This document shows positions 35,388 to 43,488 of a stretch of DNA of 64,000 nt, piece after piece. This DNA comes from Microbacterium sufflavum. Lineage in GTDB: Bacteria > Actinomycetota > Actinomycetes > Actinomycetales > Microbacteriaceae. The notes beneath the pieces were generated by a model, which was given only the letters and a program-made list of their open reading frames with translations, made no database searches and was not told the origin of the DNA. Each line of letters begins with the position of its first letter. The first letter of the stretch is position 1. The DNA is taken from assembly GCF_023091155.1 (NCBI RefSeq), contig NZ_JAHWXK010000002.1, forward strand, positions 62,001 to 126,000, read 5' to 3'. The position numbers were made by a program, and so were the translations under genes.

Positions 35388-36458
35388 ATGGCTGAATCCC
35401 TGACCTGGTCCGATGTGCTCACCACCCTCCTCGAGCGTCGGGACCTCAGCGTCTGGGAATCCACCTGGGCGATGCGCCAGATCATGTCGGGCTCGGTCAC
35501 CGAGGCGCAGCTCGCGGGGTTCCTCATCGCACTCAGGGCCAAGGGGGAGACCATCGACGAGATCGTCGGCTTCCGGGACGCGATCCTCGAGGCGGCCGTT
35601 CCTCTCCCGGTCTCGCCGGACGTTCTCGACATCGTCGGAACGGGCGGCGACCGCGTCGGGACCGTCAACGTGTCCACGACCGCGGCCATCATCATCGGCG
35701 CCACCGGAGTCCCTGTCGTCAAGCACGGCAATCGCGCTGCGAGCTCGGCATCCGGCTCCTCCGACGTGCTCGGCGCGCTCGGCCTGGAGCTCTCGCTGGA
35801 CCCCGCTGCCGTGGCCTCGATCCTCGACCGGACCGGGATCACCTTCGCGTGGGCCGGGGCGTTCCATCCCGGTTTCAAGCACGCGGGAGCTGTGCGCGCG
35901 CAGCTCGGCGTTCCGACCGTGTTCAACATGCTCGGCCCGCTCTGCAACCCCGCACGAGCCGAAGCGAACGCGGTGGGGGTGGCGCAGATGGAGCGGGTCC
36001 CGCTCATCACCGGCGTCTTCCGCACCCGCGGCGCCACCGCCCTCGTGTTCCGCGGAGACGACGGGCTGGACGAGCTCACCACGACCGGTCACAGTCGCAT
36101 CTGGGAGGTGACCAGAGGCGACATCCACGAGCACGACCTGGATCCGCGCGACCTCGGCATCCCGCTCGCCGACCTCGCCGACCTGATCGGCGGCTCGCCC
36201 GAGCACAACGCGGACGTGCTGCGACGCACGCTCGCGGGTGAGACCGGGCCCGTGCGTGACATCGTGCTGCTCAACGCCGCGGCCGGCATCGTCGCGTTCG
36301 AGCTCTCGCAGGACGCCACGCAGGTGCAGCGGCCGATCCTGGAGCGTCTGCGTGAGGGATACGCTCGCGCGTCCGCGGCGGTCGACGACGGGCGGGCCCT
36401 CGCGAAGCTCGACGCGTGGATCGGTGCGAGCCGCGAACTGGCCGCCGTCGAGGAGTGA
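35388..36458 (+). CDS. trpD: Anthranilate phosphoribosyltransferase (TrpD)
   Basis: Transfers phosphoribose from PRPP to anthranilate in tryptophan synthesis. Family motifs are GTGGDRVGTVNVSTTAA near residue 85 (PRPP binding), KHGNRAASSASGSSDVLGAL near residue 112, and FAWAGAFHPGFKHAG near residue 155. NMLGPLCNPA is near residue 181. Length 356 is normal. The start is the ATG behind a -10 hexamer; the longer frame upstream runs through the palindrome and is rejected. It is separated from other trp genes, as is common in actinobacteria. Confidence 0.95.
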   Translation: MAESLTWSDVLTTLLERRDLSVWESTWAMRQIMSGSVTEAQLAGFLIALRAKGETIDEIVGFRDAILEAAVPLPVSPDVLDIVGTGGDRVGTVNVSTTAAIIIGATGVPVVKHGNRAASSASGSSDVLGALGLELSLDPAAVASILDRTGITFAWAGAFHPGFKHAGAVRAQLGVPTVFNMLGPLCNPARAEANAVGVAQMERVPLITGVFRTRGATALVFRGDDGLDELTTTGHSRIWEVTRGDIHEHDLDPRDLGIPLADLADLIGGSPEHNADVLRRTLAGETGPVRDIVLLNAAAGIVAFELSQDATQVQRPILERLREGYARASAAVDDGRALAKLDAWIGASRELAAVEE

Positions 36459-36460
36459 CC

Positions 36461-37447
36461 ATGGAGCCCGTCGACGCCCTCCTCGAGATCGCCTCGCTGC
36501 TCGAGCGCGAGCGGGCATCGCGGTATCGGGCGAAGGCGTTCCGGCAGGCAGCCGCCACGTTCGAGGATCTCCCCGAGGACGTGCGGAACGACCCCACCCG
36601 GCTTCGCGCCGCACGGGGGATCGGGGAGTCGACGTTCGCTGTGATCCGCCAGGCCCAGGAGGGCCGCATCCCCGAGTACCTCGTAGAGCTGCGTGGCGAG
36701 GTCGAACCCGAGCGGGTCTCGGAGCTGCGGGGCCGACTGCGCGGCGACCTGCATGCCCACACCGACTGGTCGGACGGCACCACATCCATCGAGGTGATGG
36801 CCGCCGCCGCTCGAGCCCAGGGGCACGAGTACCAGGCGATCACCGATCACTCGCCGCGTCTGCGGGTGGCGCGTGGCCTCTCCGCCGAACGGCTGCGTGA
36901 GCAGATGCCGCTCGTGCGGGCGCAGTCCGGCGACGGTTTCACGCTGCTCGCGGGCATCGAGGTGGACATCCTCGAAGACGGGTCTCTCGACCAGGACGAC
37001 GATCTCCTCCGGGAACTCGACATCGTGGTCGCCTCCGTACACTCGAAGCTGCGCATGGACGCCAGGCCCATGACCGCGCGCATGATCGCCGCCGTCTCGC
37101 ATCCACGCGTCAATGTGCTCGGTCACTGCACCGGCCGGCTCGTGCAGGGCGACCGGGGGACGCGCCCGCCGTCGGCCTTTGACGCTGCGGCGGTTTTCGC
37201 CGCCTGTGCCGAGAACGGCGTGGCCGTGGAGATCAACTCGCGACCTGAGCGACAGGATCCACCCGACGAGTTGATCGCGATCGCTTTGGAAGCCGGGTGT
37301 CTCTTCTCGATCGACTCCGACGCCCACGCGCCGGGACAGCTCTCACTGCTGGACTACGGCGCCGAACGCGCCGAGCGTGCGGGAGTGCCCGCGTCGCGCA
37401 TTGTCACCACCTGGGGTCTGTCCCGCCTGCTCGCCTGGGCGGAGTGA
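36461..37447 (+). CDS. PHP domain protein with PolX-like N-terminal helical domain
   Basis: A 328-residue protein. Residues 1-85 resemble the helical and helix-hairpin-helix part of family X DNA polymerases (LEIASLLERERASRYRAKAF, then LRAARGIGESTFAVIRQ). Residues 95-328 are a PHP phosphoesterase domain, with the metal motifs GDLHAHTDWSDG, AITDHS, GIEVDI, VASVHSK and SIDSDAH all present. The polymerase nucleotidyltransferase domain is absent. The likely activity is phosphoesterase or nuclease on DNA ends, but the substrate is unproven. It starts three bases after trpD and converges on the exonuclease gene three bases after its stop. Confidence 0.8.
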   Translation: MEPVDALLEIASLLERERASRYRAKAFRQAAATFEDLPEDVRNDPTRLRAARGIGESTFAVIRQAQEGRIPEYLVELRGEVEPERVSELRGRLRGDLHAHTDWSDGTTSIEVMAAAARAQGHEYQAITDHSPRLRVARGLSAERLREQMPLVRAQSGDGFTLLAGIEVDILEDGSLDQDDDLLRELDIVVASVHSKLRMDARPMTARMIAAVSHPRVNVLGHCTGRLVQGDRGTRPPSAFDAAAVFAACAENGVAVEINSRPERQDPPDELIAIALEAGCLFSIDSDAHAPGQLSLLDYGAERAERAGVPASRIVTTWGLSRLLAWAE

Positions 37448-37450
37448 CGC

Positions 37451-38401
37451 TCACTCCTCGGTCGCTGCGCGTCCGGCCTCCGTCACCGCGGTGACCGCCC
37501 GCGTCATCGAGCCGCCGAGGTTCCACCTCTCCGCCAGTGCCGTCGCCGTCGTGACCTCGCTCTCGGACAGGGCACGGAGGGGGACGTCCGGTGTGCCGAT
37601 CGGGAGATCCGTCGCCACGGCCACGACGGTCGGTGCGACATCGAGGTAGGCCGTCGCTGCGAGGATCTTGGCGCGCACCCCTGCGCTCATGCCCTCACCC
37701 GCCTCCGCCGCCTCCCGGATCCCCACCAGGTCGCCGTGCACCCCCAGCAGCGTGGCCGCCGTCTTCTCGCCCACCCCGGCGACGCCGGGGAGGCCGTCGG
37801 ACGCATCCCCTCGCATCGTGGCGAAGTCGGCATACTGCGACGGGAGCACCCCGTACTTGGCGACGACGGTGGCGTCGGTGACCACCTCGAGGTTGCTCAT
37901 GCCGCGCGCCGTATAGATGACCCGGACGTCGGCGGCGTCGTCGACGAGCTGGAAGAGGTCGCGATCGCCCGTCACGATGTCGACCGGCATGGATGCGTGC
38001 GTCGCCAGGGTGCCGATCACGTCGTCGGCCTCGTGCTCGGCCACACCGACGATCGGGATCCCGATGGCGGCGAGGGTCTCGCGGATGAGCGGGATCTGCG
38101 CCTCCAGGGGATCGGGCACCTCCTCGACGTCCGGCGCACCGGCCACGACCTCCACCACGCGGTGCGTCTTGTAGCTCGGGATCAGGTCGACGCGCCACTG
38201 CGGCCGCCAGTCGTCGTCCCAGCAGGCGACCACGTGCGTCGGCTGATACTGGGTGATGAGCTTCGCGACAATGTCGAGCAGTCCGCGCGCGGCGTTGATG
38301 GGGGAGCCGTCCGGGGCGCTCACCTTGTCGGGCACGCCGTAGAAGGCGCGGAAGTACAGACTGGCGGTGTCGAGCAGCATGAGGCGTTCGGCGCGGGGCA
38401 T
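37451..38401 (-). CDS. Stand-alone 5'-3' exonuclease (PolA N-terminal-like)
   Basis: A 316-residue FEN-like nuclease. The metal site residues are in LMLLDTASLYFRAFYG, CWDDDWRPQWR, EHEADDVIGTLA and IVTGDRDLFQLVDD. The helix-3-turn-helix DNA-binding motif is GDASDGLPGVAGVGEKTAATLL near residue 212. It has no polymerase domain; full PolA is expected elsewhere. A role in RNA primer or flap removal is inferred from the family. TACCCT lies six bases before the ATG. Confidence 0.88.
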   Translation of the reverse strand: MPRAERLMLLDTASLYFRAFYGVPDKVSAPDGSPINAARGLLDIVAKLITQYQPTHVVACWDDDWRPQWRVDLIPSYKTHRVVEVVAGAPDVEEVPDPLEAQIPLIRETLAAIGIPIVGVAEHEADDVIGTLATHASMPVDIVTGDRDLFQLVDDAADVRVIYTARGMSNLEVVTDATVVAKYGVLPSQYADFATMRGDASDGLPGVAGVGEKTAATLLGVHGDLVGIREAAEAGEGMSAGVRAKILAATAYLDVAPTVVAVATDLPIGTPDVPLRALSESEVTTATALAERWNLGGSMTRAVTAVTEAGRAATEE

Positions 38402-38407
38402 GGCTTC

Positions 38408-38413
38408 AGGGTA
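38408..38413 (-). promoter_or_regulatory. Leaderless-type -10 for the exonuclease gene
   Basis: On the minus strand TACCCT is followed by GAAGCC and the ATG. Confidence 0.4.
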
Positions 38414-38432
38414 GAGCGTGCGTGCGCACGGG

Positions 38433-39227
38433 TCAGCAGCCGGGGGCGGTGGGTTGCTCGGTGCACGTGTGACGGACGAGCGCTGTGGTGGCCTCATAGA
38501 TGCGGATGGCCTGGCCGGGCCCGGGGATGGTGAGCTCGCCGGGGAGGGGCACCCAGCCGCTGCCGGTGTCGAGCTCGGCGGTGTAGTGGACGGCGGTGGT
38601 GGCGGTGTAGGTGCCGCGGGCGCGGTACACGTGGCTGGTGGGGGTGGGGGTGAGCTGGGATTGACGGAGCGCGGCCCACGGGAGTCCCGGCGTCGTGGTG
38701 GATGCGGTCGTGCCGTCGCCGTAAACGAAGTCGTAGCGGACCGGGGTGAAGCGCACGGTGATGGGCGTGCCCAGGAGAGTGCCGGTGCGGGCCGGAGGGG
38801 CGGTGGGGGTGAGGAAGTTCGTGGGGAGTCCGGCGACGCCGATGTTGGACGGCTCGGCGCTGGTGGCGGCCGGGCCCGGCGCGAACTGGGCGACATCGGT
38901 GATCGTGAGCGCGGGACCCGGGGCAGCAGGCCGGGGTGCGGGAGGAGTCTGAGGCGCCGTGGCGCGGCATCGTTCGTCGGCTATTCCCGCGCACACGTCG
39001 GACTGACGGTTCTGGTCCGGGCGGGGGTAGCGGCGGGGCGTGCCCGTGTGGCGTGCGTCGGGGGTGGCGTCGACGGGGGATGAGCCGGGACGAGTCTGTG
39101 ACGCCGACACGGTGACCTCTGACTCGTCAGTTCCTGCAAGAAAGTCAGAAAACCCTGGTGCGGCCGCGTCGCCGGAAGCGAGGAGGAACAGTGCTCCGAC
39201 AGTCAGCGCCTTCCAGCCGGTCAACAC
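38433..39227 (-). CDS. Secreted hypothetical protein with Pro/Thr-rich linker
   Basis: A 264-residue protein with an N-terminal export signal (LTGWKALTVGALFLLASGDA). A long Pro/Ala/Thr-rich disordered region follows with four cysteines overall (DVCAGIADERC and two near the end). The C-terminal beta-rich domain, with RFTPVRYDFVYGDGTTAS and SHVYRARGTYTATTAVHY, resembles a PKD-like fold; the pair F/Y-GDG and YxxxGTY is characteristic. Function unknown. The GTG start follows GGAGGA at a good distance. It overlaps the upstream lipoprotein gene by seven bases, so the two probably act together at the cell surface. Confidence 0.75.
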   Translation of the reverse strand: MLTGWKALTVGALFLLASGDAAAPGFSDFLAGTDESEVTVSASQTRPGSSPVDATPDARHTGTPRRYPRPDQNRQSDVCAGIADERCRATAPQTPPAPRPAAPGPALTITDVAQFAPGPAATSAEPSNIGVAGLPTNFLTPTAPPARTGTLLGTPITVRFTPVRYDFVYGDGTTASTTTPGLPWAALRQSQLTPTPTSHVYRARGTYTATTAVHYTAELDTGSGWVPLPGELTIPGPGQAIRIYEATTALVRHTCTEQPTAPGC

Positions 39228-39769
39228 GACACGTCCTCCGTAGGGGTTGCGCGATCAACCGTGTAGCGGCCCTCGCCGGCGGCTACGAACTCGACCGTAA
39301 GCGCATAAACACTGGGTCGATCGGGGGAGACTCCAGATGACCCATCCGCATTGGTGATCCGCACCGCCGAGACATCGAGGCATATCGCCGCCTCCACTGT
39401 GGTGAACGGCAGACGAGATTCCAGGCCCTGAAACGTCAGCACCTTCGTGCTTCCGCTCAGCACCTGTCGATCGGCGTGCATCGTCGAGAAGTTCTTGCGG
39501 TCCGACTTCTCGACCGTGCCACTCGAGAGCTTGAAAAGCGGTTCAAACGTATCCGGGTTGGTCGTATCGACCGCGTTGAGGGCTTCGACATACTCGCTGA
39601 GCGTTGCTTCGGCGGCGGCGAAGGCATCTTCCTTGTTCGCGAACAGCGGGGTGGCGGTGGGGCTCGGGGTCGTGTGCGGGGTTTGTGCGCAGGCGGCGAG
39701 GCTGAGGAGCGTGGCGACGAGCGCGGCGGTCAGCGCCGCACGGAGCCGGATGGTGGATGACGGGATCAC
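39221..39769 (-). CDS. Lipoprotein of unknown function
   Basis: A 182-residue lipoprotein. The signal peptide ends SLAACAQTPH, a lipobox with the cysteine at about residue 27, followed by a Thr/Pro-rich spacer. The mature domain (ANKEDAFAAAEATLSEYVEA, then FKLSSGTVEKSDRKNF) resembles surface lipoproteins of unknown function common in Microbacteriaceae. It forms a two-gene operon with the following secreted protein, overlapping it. The GTG start has TACCGT six bases upstream and no ribosome binding site. Confidence 0.8.
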   Translation of the reverse strand: MIPSSTIRLRAALTAALVATLLSLAACAQTPHTTPSPTATPLFANKEDAFAAAEATLSEYVEALNAVDTTNPDTFEPLFKLSSGTVEKSDRKNFSTMHADRQVLSGSTKVLTFQGLESRLPFTTVEAAICLDVSAVRITNADGSSGVSPDRPSVYALTVEFVAAGEGRYTVDRATPTEDVSC

Positions 39770-39775
39770 CCGGTC

Positions 39776-39781
39776 ACGGTA
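39776..39781 (-). promoter_or_regulatory. Leaderless-type -10 for the lipoprotein operon
   Basis: On the minus strand TACCGT is followed by GACCGG and the GTG. Confidence 0.4.
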
Positions 39782-39862
39782 CGGGGAATGCGGGGTCGGG
39801 CGTCGCGGTTGTCCACAGGGGAGCGGCGAACTCTCCGCTCGCGGGCGGATCGCTTCTTCTGA

Positions 39863-39868
39863 TAGCCT
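39863..39868 (+). promoter_or_regulatory. Possible -10 element for rpsA
   Basis: TAGCCT in the 234-base gap upstream of rpsA. It would give a leader of about 130 bases, the right order for a gene with a regulated 5' untranslated region. I see no conserved motif in the leader beyond the start region, where AACAAGGA is the likely ribosome binding site. Confidence 0.35.
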
Positions 39869-40003
39869 GAATCGTCACTCGTGGCGTGCATGCGCATGCC
39901 CAGGTGCCGAACAATCACAATCCAACCGCTGTGAAGCATGCTGTCGGCCGTGCGCGGCCGCGCTTCCAGCCCGAGTATCCATTCAACAAGGACAACCCAC
40001 TAC

Positions 40004-41458
40004 ATGACTACCGCAACGACCGCCCCGGCCACCAAGCAGGTCGCCATCAACGACATCGGATCTGCTGAGGACTTCCTGGCCGCGGTCGAGAAGACCCTGA
40101 AGTTCTTCAACGACGGCGACATCATCGAGGGCACGATCGTCAAGATCGACCGCGATGAGGTCCTCCTCGATGTCGGCTACAAGACCGAGGGCGTCATCCC
40201 CTCGCGCGAGCTCTCGATCAAGCACGACGTCGACCCCAACGAGGTCGTCGCCGTCGGCGACCAGGTCGAGGCCCTCGTTCTCCAGAAGGAGGACAAGGAA
40301 GGCCGCCTGATCCTCTCCAAGAAGCGCGCCCAGTACGAGCGCGCCTGGGGAGACGTCGAGAAGATCAAGGAGAACGACGGCGTCGTCACCGGTACGGTCA
40401 TCGAGGTCGTCAAGGGTGGACTCATCGTCGACATCGGCCTCCGTGGCTTCCTCCCGGCGTCGCTCATCGAGCTGCGCCGCGTGCGCGACCTCACGCCGTA
40501 CCTCGGCCAGGAGATCGAGGCGAAGATCCTCGAGCTCGACAAGAACCGCAACAACGTCGTCCTCAGCCGCCGCGCGCTGCTCGAGCAGACGCAGTCGGAG
40601 TCGCGCACCACGTTCCTGAACAACCTGCACAAGGGTCAGGTCCGCAAGGGTGTCGTCTCGTCGATCGTCAACTTCGGTGCGTTCGTCGACCTGGGCGGCG
40701 TGGACGGTCTCGTGCACGTCTCCGAGCTGTCCTGGAAGCACATCGAGCACGCCTCCGAGGTCGTCGAGGTGGGCCAGGAGGTCACCGTCGAGATCCTCGA
40801 GGTCGACCTCGACCGCGAGCGCGTCTCCCTGTCGCTGAAGGCGACGCAGGAGGACCCGTGGCAGGTCTTCGCCCGCACCCACGCGATCGGTCAGGTCACG
40901 CCGGGTAAGGTCACCAAGCTCGTCCCGTTCGGTGCGTTCGTGCGCGTCGCAGACGGCATCGAGGGCCTCGTCCACATCTCCGAGCTCTCCAGCAAGCACG
41001 TCGAGCTGGCCGAGCAGGTCGTGTCGGTCGGCGAAGAGGTCTTCGTCAAGGTCATCGACATCGACCTCGAGCGTCGCCGCATCTCGCTGTCGCTGAAGCA
41101 GGCCAACGAGTCGGTCGACCCCAACGGCACCGAGTTCGACCCGGCCCTGTACGGCATGCTCGCCGAGTACGACGAGAACGGCGAGTACAAGTACCCGGAG
41201 GGCTTCGACGCCGAGACCGGTGCGTGGAAGGAAGGCTTCGACGCCCAGCGCGAGGCATGGGAGCAGGAGTACGCTGCGGCCCAGGCTCGCTGGGAGGCGC
41301 ACAAGGCTCAGGTCGCCAAGGCGGCCGAGGCCGAGGCTGCGGCCGGCGACGACTTCGGTGGCCAGTCCTTCTCGAGCGAGTCGGCCGGTGCCGGCACGCT
41401 CGCCGATGACGAGGCTCTCGCCGCTCTGCGCGAGAAGCTCTCGGGCGGCAACTCCTAA
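40004..41458 (+). CDS. rpsA: 30S ribosomal protein S1 (RpsA)
   Basis: RNA-binding ribosomal protein that helps mRNA engage the 30S subunit. There are four S1 domains at about residues 34-105, 120-190, 207-277 and 294-364. Their repeated signatures include GFLPASLIELRRV, VDGLVHVSELSWKH and IEGLVHISELSSKH. The C-terminal part is acidic and Ala-rich. Length 484 is normal for actinobacteria. Upstream ATG-like starts are rejected because the ribosome binding site and homologue start (MTTATTAPATKQVAINDIG) agree. A strong terminator follows. Confidence 0.97.
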   Translation: MTTATTAPATKQVAINDIGSAEDFLAAVEKTLKFFNDGDIIEGTIVKIDRDEVLLDVGYKTEGVIPSRELSIKHDVDPNEVVAVGDQVEALVLQKEDKEGRLILSKKRAQYERAWGDVEKIKENDGVVTGTVIEVVKGGLIVDIGLRGFLPASLIELRRVRDLTPYLGQEIEAKILELDKNRNNVVLSRRALLEQTQSESRTTFLNNLHKGQVRKGVVSSIVNFGAFVDLGGVDGLVHVSELSWKHIEHASEVVEVGQEVTVEILEVDLDRERVSLSLKATQEDPWQVFARTHAIGQVTPGKVTKLVPFGAFVRVADGIEGLVHISELSSKHVELAEQVVSVGEEVFVKVIDIDLERRRISLSLKQANESVDPNGTEFDPALYGMLAEYDENGEYKYPEGFDAETGAWKEGFDAQREAWEQEYAAAQARWEAHKAQVAKAAEAEAAAGDDFGGQSFSSESAGAGTLADDEALAALREKLSGGNS

Positions 41459-41471
41459 GTAACATTCCGAG

Positions 41472-41514
41472 AAGGGCCGTCACCCCGCCTCCGGGCGGGT
41501 GTGGCGGCCCTTTT
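41472..41514 (+). terminator. Terminator after rpsA
   Basis: AAGGGCCG pairs with CGGCCCTT, with an inner CACCCCGCC/GGCGGGTG stem carrying one extra C, and TTTT follows. It ends 88 bases before the sulfur operon. Confidence 0.9.
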
Positions 41515-41555
41515 CGCGTACCGGATTCGGTGGCGATCCGCTGCGTGACGGAACA

Positions 41556-41573
41556 TTACGACCGCATTCGTAA
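41556..41573. promoter_or_regulatory. Inverted repeat TTACGA-N6-TCGTAA upstream of the sulfur operon
   Basis: Perfect 6-bp arms separated by six bases lie 30 bases before the first ATG of the operon, in an otherwise empty gap. The position suits a repressor or activator site for sulfur control. CAGCAT six bases before the ATG could be the -10. No regulator gene is adjacent. Confidence 0.4.
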
Positions 41574-41602
41574 CACAAGAGCCGCTCCGCCAGCATGGGC
41601 CT

Positions 41603-42445
41603 ATGACCGCCCTGCTGCCCGCGTCGCGCACCGCCGACGTCACGACGACCGCAGCGACGGCGCAGGACGTGCGACTCGACGCCGTCGAACGGTCCTTCCC
41701 GATCGCACGAGGCACCCGCCGGGTGCTGCGCGGCATCGACCTGGACATCCGCGCGGGGGAGATCGTCGCCGTCGTCGGACCCTCCGGGTGCGGCAAGTCG
41801 ACTCTCCTGCGTCTCGTGGGCGGACTCGATGCGCCGAGCCGCGGCAGCATCCGCATCGGGGGCACCGCGGTCGCCGACGTGGACGAGCGCACCGCGGTCG
41901 CCTTCCAGGAGCCGCGGCTGCTGCCCTGGCGGACGATCGCACAGAACGTCGAGCTCGGCCTGCCGCGAGGCACCGGCCGTCGAGCGGGACGCGCGCGCGT
42001 GCAGGAGCTGCTGCACCTGGTGGGACTCGACCATGCCGCCGATCAGCGCCCGCGTGAGGTTTCCGGGGGCATGGCGCAGCGGGCATCCCTCGCGCGAGCC
42101 CTCGCCCGCAACCCCTCCGTGCTGCTGCTCGACGAGCCCTTCGGCGCGCTCGACGCCCTCACGCGCCTGCGCATGCACGACCTGCTGCTGAAGATCCACG
42201 CAGCCGAGCCCACCACCGTGCTCCTCGTGACGCACGACGTGGAAGAGGCCCTCTACCTCGCCGACCGCGTGCTGCTGCTGCGCACCCTCGGCGACCACGA
42301 CCACGCCTCCGTCGCCCGCACGATCGAGGTGCCGGGAGCCCGACCCCGCGACCGCGCCGACCGCGGCCTCGCCGACCTGCGCGCCGACCTCCTCGAGGGA
42401 CTCGGCGTCGACACCCACCACCGCAGCACCGAGGAGACCCGATGA
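41603..42445 (+). CDS. ABC transporter ATPase, nitrate/sulfonate/taurine type (SsuB-like)
   Basis: A 280-residue ATPase of the importer class serving sulfonates, taurine or nitrate. Walker A is VGPSGCGKSTLLRLVGGL near residue 59, the Q-loop AFQEPRLLPWRTIAQN near residue 99, the signature EVSGGMAQRASLARAL near residue 152 and Walker B VLLLDEPFGALDALT near residue 172. The FQEPRLLPW stretch is typical of the SsuB/TauB group. It opens a six-gene operon in which all genes overlap by four to ten bases. Confidence 0.88.
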   Translation: MTALLPASRTADVTTTAATAQDVRLDAVERSFPIARGTRRVLRGIDLDIRAGEIVAVVGPSGCGKSTLLRLVGGLDAPSRGSIRIGGTAVADVDERTAVAFQEPRLLPWRTIAQNVELGLPRGTGRRAGRARVQELLHLVGLDHAADQRPREVSGGMAQRASLARALARNPSVLLLDEPFGALDALTRLRMHDLLLKIHAAEPTTVLLVTHDVEEALYLADRVLLLRTLGDHDHASVARTIEVPGARPRDRADRGLADLRADLLEGLGVDTHHRSTEETR

Positions 42446-43488
42446 GCACCATCACCCGCCGAATCATCCCCGCGATCGCGATCGCCGGGACGATGATGCT
42501 CGTCGCGACCGGCTGCGTCGCGGGCGAGAATGCGACCGCCGACACCGACACCGACACCGCACCGGCGGCCGACGCCGAGTGGTCGTCCGACACCCTCACC
42601 ATCGACTTCGCCACCTACAACCCGCTCAGCCTCGTCGTGCGCGACCAGGGGATCCTGGAGGACATCCTGGGCGACGACGTGACGGTCGAGTGGGTGCAGT
42701 CCGCCGGCTCCAACAAGGCGAACGAGCTGCTCCGCTCCGGCTCGGTCGATGTCGGCTCGACCGCGGGATCCGCGGCGCTGCTCGCCCGCGCCAACGGCTC
42801 GCCCATCCAGGTGATCGGCATCTTCTCGCAGCCGGAGTGGTCGGCGATCGTCGTCGGACCCGACAGCGACATCACCTCGGTCGAAGACCTGAAGGGCGCC
42901 TCGGTCGCGGCCACCAAGGGCACCGACCCCTACTTCTTCCTGCTGCAGGCGCTGGACGAGGCGGGCCTCTCCCTGTCCGACGTCGAGGTGCAGAACCTGC
43001 AGCACGCCGACGGTCGCGCCGCGCTCGACGGCGGCTCGGTGGACGCGTGGGCCGGGCTCGACCCGATCATGGCAGCCGCCGAGGTCGAGTCGGGGGACAC
43101 GCTCGTCTACCGCAACGTCGACTTCAACACCTACGGCTTCCTCAACGCCACGGAGGACTTCCTCACCGAGCACCCCGACCTCGCCCAGGCCGTCGTCGAC
43201 GCCTACGAGCAGGCGCGCGAGTGGGCTCTGCAGAACCCCGAGGAGACGGCGGCGCTGCTCGCGGAGGTCGCAGGCATCGACGTCGAGGTCGCCACCACCG
43301 TGATCCAGGAGCGCTCGAACCTCGACGTGAGCGGCATCCCCGGAGACGACCAGCTCGCGGTGCTCGAGAAGATCGCGCCCGTGCTCGCCGAGTCCGGCGA
43401 CGTGCAGGGAGGCCAGGCGTCGGTCGACAAGGCGCTCTCGTCGATCGTGAACGACACGTTCGCGAAGAAGGCGGTCGGGGACGAGTGA
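42442..43488 (+). CDS. ABC transporter substrate-binding lipoprotein, sulfonate type (SsuA-like)
   Basis: A 348-residue periplasmic-binding lipoprotein. The lipobox is MLVATGC, followed by an acidic Asp/Thr spacer. The mature fold matches the NMT1/SsuA group: IDFATYNPLSLVVRDQGIL, then SAGSNKANELLRSGSVDVGS near residue 90 and VAATKGTDPYFFLLQALDEAG near residue 155, typical of sulfonate-binding proteins. The ATG overlaps the ATPase gene stop. The ligand may be an alkanesulfonate or taurine; this is inferred from family and from metY downstream. Confidence 0.87.
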   Translation: MSTITRRIIPAIAIAGTMMLVATGCVAGENATADTDTDTAPAADAEWSSDTLTIDFATYNPLSLVVRDQGILEDILGDDVTVEWVQSAGSNKANELLRSGSVDVGSTAGSAALLARANGSPIQVIGIFSQPEWSAIVVGPDSDITSVEDLKGASVAATKGTDPYFFLLQALDEAGLSLSDVEVQNLQHADGRAALDGGSVDAWAGLDPIMAAAEVESGDTLVYRNVDFNTYGFLNATEDFLTEHPDLAQAVVDAYEQAREWALQNPEETAALLAEVAGIDVEVATTVIQERSNLDVSGIPGDDQLAVLEKIAPVLAESGDVQGGQASVDKALSSIVNDTFAKKAVGDE

